Origin: Pedobacter frigiditerrae
GTDB taxonomy: Bacteria > Bacteroidota > Bacteroidia > Sphingobacteriales > Sphingobacteriaceae
Length of the DNA: 64,000 bases
Direction: 5' to 3'
NCBI RefSeq assembly: GCF_004331645.1
Contig: NZ_SJSK01000001.1
Span: 372,001 to 436,000 of the forward strand
Shown: piece after piece, positions 16,508 to 24,498 of the stretch
Numbering within the stretch: the stretch's first letter is position 1
How the letters are laid out: each line of letters opens with the position of its first letter
The notes under the pieces: generated by a model
Told to the model about the DNA's origin: nothing
Database searches by the model: none
What the model saw: the letters and a program-made list of their open reading frames with translations, nothing else
Translations under genes and position numbers: made by a program

Positions 16508-18763
16508 TCAAGAAAACGGAATAAAAATCGCCACCAATGTCCCTTTACCCGGACTTGATGAAAAATCTACTGTTCCCTTTAAATACATTACCCTACTTCT
16601 AATATTTTTTAAGCCAATGCCTTCAAACTTTTCGATTTGTGTGGCATCAAAACCTTTTCCATTATCTTCTATCATTGCATTAATCCCATCTTCATCTTTA
16701 GTTAATTGAATATCTAATGAGTTAGCACCAGCATGTTTTATTACATTGTTTACCGTTTCTTGTATTACCCTATATAAAACGGATTCTATATTTTGATCTA
16801 GTCTTTCTTGAAGTCCAAATGTTTCAAGTTTGATTTTTAATTTTCTTGAATCTATCTTACTGATAAAATCTCTTATTGCAGATGTTAATCCGGATTTTAA
16901 CAAGACGTTTGGTGCCATCTGATGTGAGATTGACCTTACCTCTTTACAGCTTTCGTCTACTAGATTTAATGTCTTACTGAACATCTTTTCACTTTTTACA
17001 TTTTTAAAGCTTAAATCTTCAGTTAATGCCGAGAGGTTCATTTTTACAGCAGAGAACATTTGCCCCAAGCCATCATGCAGCTCTTCAGAAATTCGTTTTC
17101 GTTCATTCTCTTCGGCATTTAACACGGCTTTAGTAGACAAGTCTTGTTGTTTGATTACCTCATCTTGTAAACGAGTTTCTTGTTTTAATTTGTAGCGATT
17201 ATAGAATAGATAGCCAAGCAGAATAGAAATTAAAAGTATACCGATAATTATTGCTAAAAAGATATTTCGTTTAAGAAGTTCTAGTTTTTGCACTTCATTT
17301 TGAGTAGCCAATAATTTAATCTGCTGTTCCTTTGCTTTAGTTTCTATTTGTTTTTGCGCAATTAGCACCTTGTTTTTTTGAAGAATTAAACCTTGCTCAT
17401 TGATCTGGAAAGCTTTTTTATCGTTTTCTAAACTTTCATTTTCTAATTCTAATTTGTTTTTATTTAGTTCTAATCCCTGTATCAGGTTTTGTTTATCCAA
17501 CAATAATATTTGTTGCTCTTTTTTTTGAGTTTGATAAATTGTATTTAATTCATTAATATGCTTGTTATTATTCTCATTTAGCAAGCTATCTTTAACTACA
17601 ATGTATTTTTTTTGGGCTTTAATGGCTTTGTCAGATTCATTAATTCTAATGTAATATTCTGTTAATGCTTCGTAAGCATTTCTTTTATCAACTGCAGATT
17701 TTTGATTAATAGCAATACTTAATCCCTTATCAAGATCAGTTTTGGCTTGGCTTAGCCTATTTAGTTTCAACAATGATTTCCCATGGCCAATATAAGACGC
17801 AGCAATGGTCTTCTGTAAATTTATAGCCTCATGTAAACTTATAGCCTGAACAAAATTTGTCTCGGCCAGTTCAAAATTCCCTTCTTCAAAATAAAGGTTT
17901 GCAAGTTTTGATTGGAATATAGCCAATGAACGTTTGTCTTGATGCTTGTCTGCTAAACTTATTGCCATTTTTTCATATTCAATTGCTTTCTTGGCATCGT
18001 TGATACCTGAAAAATAAGAAGCATACAAATCATAAGTTATGGCAATATTTCTACCATCATTTAGTTCCTTGAATTTTTCTAGGCATAGGTCGATGTATTT
18101 CTTCGAATTTGAAAAATCGTTTTTTTGGCTATATAATAAAGCCAATTGTTGATAAGAATAAGCCAAACCCATCTTATTATTAATGCTTTCATCTATTTTT
18201 ATCTGTTCAAAAATATAGTTAATGGCTTTTGCATTATTTCCAACATATCGATAAACAAAAGCTAGGTTACCATAACCTAATGACTGTCCTTTTTTGTCGT
18301 TATTTTTTTTGCTGATTGCTAAAACCTCTTCATATTTTTGAATTGCTTCATCGGTTTTTCCTAAATCTATTAAAACATTGGCGATATTATTAATGGCCTG
18401 GGTTGTTAAAACATTATCTTTTATTTGAATCGACACTGCCCTAAATTTCTCAAAATTAGATAATGATGAGGTATAATTACCCTTGTAGTACATCATTTGT
18501 CCTAAGTAATTGTAGCCGATGGCCAATTCTTTGAAGATTTTATGTTTTGCAGAAAAGGTTACTGATTTATTAGCATATGCAGTTGCGCTGTCTAAATTAA
18601 TTTTAAAATATGCTGATGAGATTTTGTTAAGATTTTGAGCTTGCTCTGGAATTGCCGATTTTTTAAGCGACCTCCTCAAGCTATCCAAAACCTTTTGATC
18701 TTGAGCATTTACTTGATAAGGTGCTGTTAAACAAAACAATAAGAGAGTAAGCGCAAATTTCAT
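16508..18763 (-). CDS. TPR-containing sensor histidine kinase (HisKA_3 type)
   Basis: The 751-residue protein has a signal peptide (ending VNAQ) and a periplasmic region of tetratricopeptide repeats (about 40-400). A coiled coil, one membrane helix near 500-520 (IFLAIIIGILLISILLGYLF), a HisKA_3 dimerisation domain and an HATPase_c domain follow. The phospho-acceptor is His563 in ISEELHDGLGQ; the ATP-binding part shows DNGKGF and GIGLKNIRSR. Such kinases sense an unknown envelope or metabolic signal and phosphorylate NarL-type regulators. It is the paralogue of the kinase at 18838-20940, separated by 74 bases. Confidence 0.94.
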   Translation of the reverse strand: MKFALTLLLFCLTAPYQVNAQDQKVLDSLRRSLKKSAIPEQAQNLNKISSAYFKINLDSATAYANKSVTFSAKHKIFKELAIGYNYLGQMMYYKGNYTSSLSNFEKFRAVSIQIKDNVLTTQAINNIANVLIDLGKTDEAIQKYEEVLAISKKNNDKKGQSLGYGNLAFVYRYVGNNAKAINYIFEQIKIDESINNKMGLAYSYQQLALLYSQKNDFSNSKKYIDLCLEKFKELNDGRNIAITYDLYASYFSGINDAKKAIEYEKMAISLADKHQDKRSLAIFQSKLANLYFEEGNFELAETNFVQAISLHEAINLQKTIAASYIGHGKSLLKLNRLSQAKTDLDKGLSIAINQKSAVDKRNAYEALTEYYIRINESDKAIKAQKKYIVVKDSLLNENNNKHINELNTIYQTQKKEQQILLLDKQNLIQGLELNKNKLELENESLENDKKAFQINEQGLILQKNKVLIAQKQIETKAKEQQIKLLATQNEVQKLELLKRNIFLAIIIGILLISILLGYLFYNRYKLKQETRLQDEVIKQQDLSTKAVLNAEENERKRISEELHDGLGQMFSAVKMNLSALTEDLSFKNVKSEKMFSKTLNLVDESCKEVRSISHQMAPNVLLKSGLTSAIRDFISKIDSRKLKIKLETFGLQERLDQNIESVLYRVIQETVNNVIKHAGANSLDIQLTKDEDGINAMIEDNGKGFDATQIEKFEGIGLKNIRSRVMYLKGTVDFSSSPGKGTLVAIFIPFS

Positions 18764-18837
18764 TAAGGACGATTAAGCACTCAAATGTAGCTTATTTAGC
18801 CTCAGTACATATACCCATTTGTAGGTATTTTTTAATG

Positions 18838-20940
18838 CTAAAAAGGAATAAAAATTGCAATCAATGTTCCTTGTCCTGGCCTTGATGAAAAATCTACTGT
18901 ACCCTTCAAAAAACTTATACGAGTACGGATATTTTTTAGTCCAATCCCTTCAAATTTCTCAATTTGATTGGTTTCAAATCCTTTCCCATTATCTTCAATC
19001 ATTGCGTTTATACCGTCTTCATCTTTATTTAATTGAATATCTAAGGAGTTTGCACCAGAATGCTTAATTACATTGTTTACTGTTTCTTGTATCACTCTGT
19101 ATAAAACGGTTTCAATGTTTTGATCTAACCGCTCTTGTAGCCCGAAAGTTTCTAGATTAATTTTTAGCTTCCGAGAGTCAATCTTATTAATGAAATCTCT
19201 AACCGCAGCTGTTAATCCTGATTTCAGCAAAACATTCGGTGCCATTTGGTGTGATATCACTCTAACTTCCTTACAGCTTTCATCAACTAAATTCATTGTT
19301 TTACTAAACATTTTCTTAGCGTGCTCATCTTTAAAACTTAATCCATCTGTTAAAGCAGATAAATTCATTTTAACCGCAGAAAACATTTGACCTAAACCGT
19401 CATGCAGCTCTCCAGAGATTCGTTTCCGTTCATTTTCTTCGGCATTTAATACTGCCTTTGTAGCCAAATCTTGCTGGGTTATTACTTCCTCGTGCAAACG
19501 TGCGTCTTGTTTAAGTTTATATCGATTGTAAAAAAGGTAGCTTAATAATATAGTAATTAGCAATGCCCCAGCAATAATTCCGAGGAAGATGTTTCTCTTT
19601 AATAACTCCAACTTTTGAACATCATTTTTTGACGCTAATAACTTGATTTGTTGTGCCTTTGCCGTAGCCTCTAATTGTTTTCTATCTAAAAGGATTTTGT
19701 TTTTTTGAAGTAATAAAGTTTGAGAACCAATCTTAAATAAATTCTTTTCATTTTCAAGATCTTGGTTTTCTAGTTCAAGCTTGGTTTTATTTAGTTCTAA
19801 TCCTTGGATAAGGTTTTGCTTATCTAACAATAAAATTTGTTGTTCTTTCTTTTCTGCTTCATATTTTATTCTGATAGTATTTATTTGTTCTGATGATTCT
19901 TTATTAAACAAAATCTTAGATAAACTATCTTTTAATACAAGAGAATTGTAAGAATCATCATATTTACTGATATTTTTATAAATCTCTGCTAAAGAAGAAT
20001 ATATTCTCACTAAACTGTATAAATCTTTAGTTTCTAATGCTAAATCCTTTGCATTTTGGGTATACTTCAGTGCTTCATAATACTTCTTTTGGTGAAAATA
20101 ATTTCTACCCATATTTTGATATATGTAGGCCAAATTGGTTCTATCACCAAAGCTAATAGCTAGCTTTTCAGCTTTTTTATAATATTCGAAGCTTTGATCA
20201 TCGGTATTGTCTAGGCTCCAAGATATCATTCCTAAATTTAAGGTAATTGTTATTTGAGATTTGACATTATTTAATTTTTCAGCAAGAGCTAATCCCTTTA
20301 AATATGTTTCTTTTGCAGCTTTTTTATCCTTCAATTCGTCATAAGCAACGGCTAATGAATTATAGAAATTTGTTTTTAGTGATAACTCATTTACTTCATC
20401 CGCCATTGCGATGGCCTTTTTCAAATAGTCTACTGCACCTTTAGAGTTGTCTTGTCTGATTAAAATATTTCCTATATCACCATAACATCTTGCTATGGCA
20501 GATTTGGAATTAATACTTTCATAATATTTTATAGCTTCAAAAATAGTCTGCATAGCTAATGCATATTTACCCATTTTACCATAAGGCATATTTTTATTTT
20601 GTTTAGCCTTTGCTATTGTAAGTTTATCTCCTATTTTTAAGCCAATTTGTTCTGCCTTTTCAAAAAAAATCAAAGAACTATCTAGCTTACCACTAAAATT
20701 GTAAATAATTCCCTTTAGGTTATAAATTGAAGCCTCTTCCAATTCTAATTTATATTTTCTTAAGGAAACAAGAACAGAATCTGCTACACGATTTGACCTT
20801 TTCATATCTGAAAAAACAATATCTTTTGCCAAATTAATCTGAGCATTTATCTTGCTTTTTATTGCTACAGTCTGTGCAACCGAATTGAAGTTCACAAAAC
20901 AAAATAAATAAGCAAAAATGGCAATTCTAAATTTAAACAT
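18838..20940 (-). CDS. TPR-containing sensor histidine kinase, paralogue
   Basis: From ATG 20940 the protein has 700 residues: signal peptide, tetratricopeptide repeats, coiled coil, one membrane helix (IFLGIIAGALLITILLSYLF), a HisKA_3 domain with His513 in GELHDGLGQ and HATPase_c with DNGKGFETNQIEKFEG. It matches the neighbour at 16508-18763 closely from the coiled coil to the C-terminus, including QQILLLDKQNLIQGLELNK, while the TPR sensory parts differ. This points to tandem duplication followed by sensor divergence. The nine extra residues before ATG 20940 are unlikely because the signal peptide starts at MFKF. Confidence 0.93.
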   Translation of the reverse strand: MFKFRIAIFAYLFCFVNFNSVAQTVAIKSKINAQINLAKDIVFSDMKRSNRVADSVLVSLRKYKLELEEASIYNLKGIIYNFSGKLDSSLIFFEKAEQIGLKIGDKLTIAKAKQNKNMPYGKMGKYALAMQTIFEAIKYYESINSKSAIARCYGDIGNILIRQDNSKGAVDYLKKAIAMADEVNELSLKTNFYNSLAVAYDELKDKKAAKETYLKGLALAEKLNNVKSQITITLNLGMISWSLDNTDDQSFEYYKKAEKLAISFGDRTNLAYIYQNMGRNYFHQKKYYEALKYTQNAKDLALETKDLYSLVRIYSSLAEIYKNISKYDDSYNSLVLKDSLSKILFNKESSEQINTIRIKYEAEKKEQQILLLDKQNLIQGLELNKTKLELENQDLENEKNLFKIGSQTLLLQKNKILLDRKQLEATAKAQQIKLLASKNDVQKLELLKRNIFLGIIAGALLITILLSYLFYNRYKLKQDARLHEEVITQQDLATKAVLNAEENERKRISGELHDGLGQMFSAVKMNLSALTDGLSFKDEHAKKMFSKTMNLVDESCKEVRVISHQMAPNVLLKSGLTAAVRDFINKIDSRKLKINLETFGLQERLDQNIETVLYRVIQETVNNVIKHSGANSLDIQLNKDEDGINAMIEDNGKGFETNQIEKFEGIGLKNIRTRISFLKGTVDFSSRPGQGTLIAIFIPF

Positions 20941-21149
20941 TTGATAAAAATTATAGACATTCCACAAAAGAATGCTTAAAGCAAATATCTAAAGCCGTTA
21001 ATGTTTATGAAATACCCCCTTATGGGTATATTTAGTGTGTTTAAGAATTGCTGGATACATAGTTTATCTCTTTGAAGAAATAACAGTTATTGTTTTTTAA
21101 AATTAAATTTTAAATACTACTTTTAATTTGGTTAATGTAAACCCAACTA

Positions 21150-21157
21150 AAACTTTG
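21150..21157 (+). promoter_or_regulatory. Near-consensus -7 element for the 34-codon gene
   Basis: AAACTTTG (one mismatch to TAnnTTTG) ends 4 bases before the ATG at 21162. A TTTG at 21127-21130 lies 19 bases upstream as the -33 element. The 4-base gap is the same as for hisS and the 46-codon gene at 46811. Confidence 0.5.
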
Positions 21158-21161
21158 TATT

Positions 21162-21266
21162 ATGTCATTAGAAGGACTAAATTCTTTAATTCAGCTAGAA
21201 AGCACTCGTCTTGAAGCAGACGAAATTATTGATTTGATGTGGTTATTATGTATGAGTGGCTTTTAA
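21162..21266 (+). CDS. 34-residue small protein of unknown function
   Basis: The frame codes for 34 residues, beginning MSLEGLNSLIQLESTRLEA and ending LMWLLCMSGF. It is amphipathic and acidic in the middle (EADEIID), with one cysteine near the end. A promoter-like pair (TTTG-N19-AAACTTTG) stops 4 bases before the ATG, and a hairpin follows 5 bases after the stop, so it has the outline of a complete transcription unit. The minus-strand neighbours are the TPR kinase and a GNAT gene. I do not recognise the peptide. It could be a signalling or leader peptide, or a small RNA whose frame is accidental. Confidence 0.5.
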   Translation: MSLEGLNSLIQLESTRLEADEIIDLMWLLCMSGF

Positions 21267-21270
21267 AAAG

Positions 21271-21300
21271 CAAGAGGGTTAACTAATGTTTACCCTCTTG
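21271..21300. terminator. Hairpin shared by the 34-codon gene and the GNAT gene
   Basis: Arms 21271-21279 and 21292-21300 pair perfectly, with further pairing inside. On the minus strand a CTTTTT run follows and the GNAT stop codon lies within the stem. On the plus strand the downstream T-run is weak. Confidence 0.65.
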
Positions 21301-21758
21301 TTCATTATAATATTATCTATATGATAATGTCCATCTTCTCTCACTCCAATAACATAATAGCCATTTTTAATATAGAAATCTTCTTTGCCTTTAATAGTAT
21401 TTAGTTCTATTAAATGATAGCCTAAGTTATCGGCAATTTTTTCATAATAAGCCAATAAATCTGAACCAACACCTTTCATTCTACAAGTTTTATCGACACC
21501 CATCCATGCTATATTCGAAACTCCAGTAACAGATTTAATAGCGATGATAAATCCTATGACATTATTGTTTTTATCTATGGATATAATAACATCATAGATC
21601 CTTTGGTATTCAGGTCTTGAAAAATTCTCCTTTTTGTGAAGTATATTAACAAAAGTATAAATATCATTTTTGTGAAACTCCGTGAATTCAGTATTCATTA
21701 CCTCTGCAAATAACTCATAAAAGCTATCAACATATTCCGCAGTTAGTGCTATTATCAT
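21279..21758 (-). CDS. GNAT family N-acetyltransferase
   Basis: The 159-residue protein has the acetyl-CoA-binding motif A of GNAT enzymes (VDKTCRMKGVGSDLLAYYE, with R-x-x-G-V-G-S) and the following strand-helix (HLIELNTIKGKEDFYIKNGY) that ends in the usual FYxKxGY. It transfers an acetyl group to an unknown amine. The gene is the last of a minus-strand series (cyanophycinase, isoaspartyl peptidase, TPR protein, GNAT) and begins 10 bases after the TPR gene stops, so it is probably co-transcribed. A role in arginine or aspartate-peptide metabolism is only a contextual guess. Confidence 0.87.
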   Translation of the reverse strand: MIIALTAEYVDSFYELFAEVMNTEFTEFHKNDIYTFVNILHKKENFSRPEYQRIYDVIISIDKNNNVIGFIIAIKSVTGVSNIAWMGVDKTCRMKGVGSDLLAYYEKIADNLGYHLIELNTIKGKEDFYIKNGYYVIGVREDGHYHIDNIIMNKRVNIS

Positions 21759-21768
21759 TTCCTAAAAA

Positions 21769-22440
21769 TTATTTCTTCCCTTGTTTCTCTGCAATAATAG
21801 AGCGATTGCTCTTAATTTGTTGAGTAAATTGGGTGATTTTAGAGTTTTTAGCTAGCAATTCTGCCCTGTTTACATCTTTGGTAGCCAAATTATATTCTTT
21901 CTTTTTGATTTTTATGGCAGCAATACCTAATACCGAATCAATATATGAAGTATTATTTTTTAATTGTTGCGCCAAAATTCCCTGTTGGGTATAAAACCAA
22001 AGGGACTGCGTAAGTTTATTAGCAGCGAAATAGATTTTACCCAGTTGATTATAAGATGCCATTTGACCAGACCTACTGCCAATTTTAGAATAAGTTTTTA
22101 AGGCTGCGTTAAGCACAACTTGCTCTGCTTCTGTATAACGAGCAAGCAACATATGTAAATTACTCATTCTAAGCAAAGTAGCACCATAACGACTAAATTT
22201 TCTATCATTATTATATTCGAATGCGGCTTTACCAAACAAGGTTAAAGCTTCATTTAAATCGCCACGGCGTTCATTCTTTTCTGCATCTGCAAAAAACTCG
22301 TCACCAGTAGATTCATCAGTATTTGAAACTGCAATATTAATTACAGGAGCCGCAACATCTTGAGGTCCGGAATTTACATTCTGACCAACAGCATTAGAAA
22401 CAAAAAAGAAGCAAACGAGCGCTAAACAAATTTTATTCAT
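21769..22440 (-). CDS. Secreted TPR-repeat protein
   Basis: The 223-residue protein has a signal peptide (about 1-19, ending AVGQ) followed by an acidic stretch and about four tetratricopeptide repeats (GDLNEALTLFGKAAFEYNND, RYTEAEQVVLNAALKTYSKI, KLTQSLWFYTQQG, KEYNLATKDVNRAELLAKN). It probably sits in the periplasm as a binding scaffold. There is no kinase domain, unlike the TPR proteins encoded at 16508-20940. It lies 21 bases after the isoaspartyl peptidase gene in the cyanophycin-degradation series. Confidence 0.8.
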   Translation of the reverse strand: MNKICLALVCFFFVSNAVGQNVNSGPQDVAAPVINIAVSNTDESTGDEFFADAEKNERRGDLNEALTLFGKAAFEYNNDRKFSRYGATLLRMSNLHMLLARYTEAEQVVLNAALKTYSKIGSRSGQMASYNQLGKIYFAANKLTQSLWFYTQQGILAQQLKNNTSYIDSVLGIAAIKIKKKEYNLATKDVNRAELLAKNSKITQFTQQIKSNRSIIAEKQGKK

Positions 22441-22461
22441 CCGATAAAGATATGTAAAATT

Positions 22462-23304
22462 TTAGTTAAACACTTGCAGATTACCGTCGAAAGATGCCCA
22501 AACCATGTAAGGATGCGAATAGCAATGATAAATTTCACCTTTGGCTGATATGCCCACAATACCTGCAAAACCATCGAACGATTTTAACTCAGCGAATGAT
22601 TTATCGCAAGCAGCTTTTAAGGTAAAACCATCGGTAACACGAGTTACAATTTTAGCAGCTAAAGCACCGCTCACAATATCTTCTCCAACACCAGTACAAG
22701 AAATACCAGCGAACTCATTGGCAAAGTTCCCAGCTATGGTTGCTGAATCGCTTACCCTACATGGGATTTCAAAGCCTTTTCCACCTGTAGAAGTGGCAAC
22801 AGCCAGATTTCCATCTGCATCCAAGGCTACACAACCAACCGTTCCTTTTCTTTCTTGTTGATTTAATTTTTCTTGATATTCTGCTTGTCGCTGGGCGGTA
22901 ATTGGATTAAAATATTCAAATCCATAGTCACGAGCAAAACTTAAAGCGCCTTCACCACTTAAAACCCTATCATCATAATTCAAAAGCTTTTCAGCAACTT
23001 CTATTGGATTTTTAACATCTTCTAGGTTGATGACACCACTAAATTTCTGGGTTTTACCATCCATTAACGAGGCGCTTAAACGCACTTTTCCATCACTTTG
23101 TATTTGAGAGCCAATGCCTGCATTAAACAACTCATTATCTTCTAATAGCGCAACAGTATATACTACGGTTTGCAAAGCCGAATGTGTTTTTAAATATTGA
23201 TATGCTTTTTCAACAATTGAAGCCAATGCATCTTGTTTGGCTTTTTTTGTTTCCTGATTGGTAGATGATTCACTAAAAAAACCACCGTGTATAATAACCT
23301 TCAT
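22462..23304 (-). CDS. iaaA: Isoaspartyl peptidase / L-asparaginase (Ntn-hydrolase)
   Basis: The 280-residue protein belongs to the plant-type asparaginase family. The autocleavage site is GTVGCVALD with nucleophile Thr155, preceded by Lys-Gly rather than the usual His-Asp. STGG follows about 20 residues later. The N-terminal subunit has the typical IHGG and LFNAGIGS blocks. These enzymes cut beta-aspartyl dipeptides. Cyanophycinase, encoded next door, releases beta-Asp-Arg dipeptides from cyanophycin, so this enzyme probably completes the degradation to Asp and Arg. It starts 52 bases after the cyanophycinase stop. Confidence 0.92.
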   Translation of the reverse strand: MKVIIHGGFFSESSTNQETKKAKQDALASIVEKAYQYLKTHSALQTVVYTVALLEDNELFNAGIGSQIQSDGKVRLSASLMDGKTQKFSGVINLEDVKNPIEVAEKLLNYDDRVLSGEGALSFARDYGFEYFNPITAQRQAEYQEKLNQQERKGTVGCVALDADGNLAVATSTGGKGFEIPCRVSDSATIAGNFANEFAGISCTGVGEDIVSGALAAKIVTRVTDGFTLKAACDKSFAELKSFDGFAGIVGISAKGEIYHCYSHPYMVWASFDGNLQVFN

Positions 23305-23356
23305 CTAGTATTTGGTACTTAGTATATAGTATTAAGACAGATTTTTGTAAACTGAA

Positions 23357-24229
23357 TTATTCTGTTGGAACAACTTTTGGATGATGAATAACTAGTTGAT
23401 GATTGGTTAAATCGTAAATATCTCCATCGCACATTACATGCACAATCATATTTTTTATAGAAACCGGTTGCCCCATTTCTACATCAGTTAAGTTTGTATC
23501 AGCCATATGTCGACCATCAACTAAAATAACCATTCCAGAACCAATAGCTTCCATTGTATTTCCTTGAATGTACAAGCCAGTATCTTCACCCAAGCCAATA
23601 CCTAATATACCAGGGTTACTTGCTGCAGCATATAATAAACGTCCAATCCTACCTCTTTGTACAAAATGAGTATCTACAATTACATCATCTATAAAACCTA
23701 ATCCGCCTGTAATTTTTACCTCACCTTTTAATAAGGCATCCTTACTGCTTCCTTGGTAAATCATGTTTTTAGAACTTGCCGCAGCACCTGCTGATGTACC
23801 AGCAATTACAAATTCTGTGTTCTGATATTTATCTAGCAAAACACGATGAATTTCTGTTCCTCCGAAGATAGAAGTCAAACGTAATTGGTCTCCACCAGTA
23901 AAAATAATTACGTCTGCTAATTTAATTCGCTCTGCATATTCTGGCTTATTGGCTTCTTCTCTACTTCCAATATTCATTACACCAACATCATGTACATCTA
24001 ACTGTGCAAATGCCTTAATGTATTCTTCGCCAACTTTTACAGGAATTAAAGATGCGGTTGTCATGATCTCGAAACGAGAATCATTCCCTTTGATAGATTC
24101 TGTAGTAATTCTTTTTAAAATTCCACGCTCAAAAAAGTTCATGTTTTGTGGCAAACCGAACTGCGTTTCTGCAAAACTTCCGGTATTTATTGCACCGCCA
24201 ATTATTATTAATTTACCTTTTGGAGTCAT
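23357..24229 (-). CDS. cphB: Cyanophycinase
   Basis: The 290-residue serine peptidase of family S51 hydrolyses cyanophycin (multi-L-arginyl-poly-L-aspartate) into beta-Asp-Arg dipeptides. The nucleophile is Ser146 in the elbow IAGTSAGAA. The IIFTGGDQLRLTSIFGGT segment and the DTHFVQRGRIGRLL block are typical of CphB. No signal peptide is seen, so it is cytoplasmic. It is divergent from the cyanophycin synthetase gene, 269 bases away. A TATATTTG promoter element lies about 29 bases upstream. Confidence 0.94.
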   Translation of the reverse strand: MTPKGKLIIIGGAINTGSFAETQFGLPQNMNFFERGILKRITTESIKGNDSRFEIMTTASLIPVKVGEEYIKAFAQLDVHDVGVMNIGSREEANKPEYAERIKLADVIIFTGGDQLRLTSIFGGTEIHRVLLDKYQNTEFVIAGTSAGAAASSKNMIYQGSSKDALLKGEVKITGGLGFIDDVIVDTHFVQRGRIGRLLYAAASNPGILGIGLGEDTGLYIQGNTMEAIGSGMVILVDGRHMADTNLTDVEMGQPVSIKNMIVHVMCDGDIYDLTNHQLVIHHPKVVPTE

Positions 24230-24258
24230 TCTTATGGTCTAGATATCTATTAAAATGC

Positions 24259-24266
24259 CAAATATA
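24259..24266 (-). promoter_or_regulatory. TAnnTTTG -7 element of the cphB operon
   Basis: The minus strand reads TATATTTG 29 bases before the cphB ATG. No -33 element at standard spacing was recognised. No comparable element was found for the divergent cphA. Confidence 0.45.
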
Positions 24267-24498
24267 TGCCATTAGCCCAACTAATTAACATTATTTTTAT
24301 CAATATTATAGTTTTAATTAACAATCCAAGTCGTTTTTTGTACTTTACACTAACATTAAAACAAAAACACTTGTTAAACTTTTACAAGGCATAGCCCTTT
24401 AATTTGAAAAATATTTTATACTTTAATTTTTTCTTTGAGACAAGAAGCTCTACTGAGCTTAACGCTCCTTTTTACTACCATTTTAAAATAAGACAACG

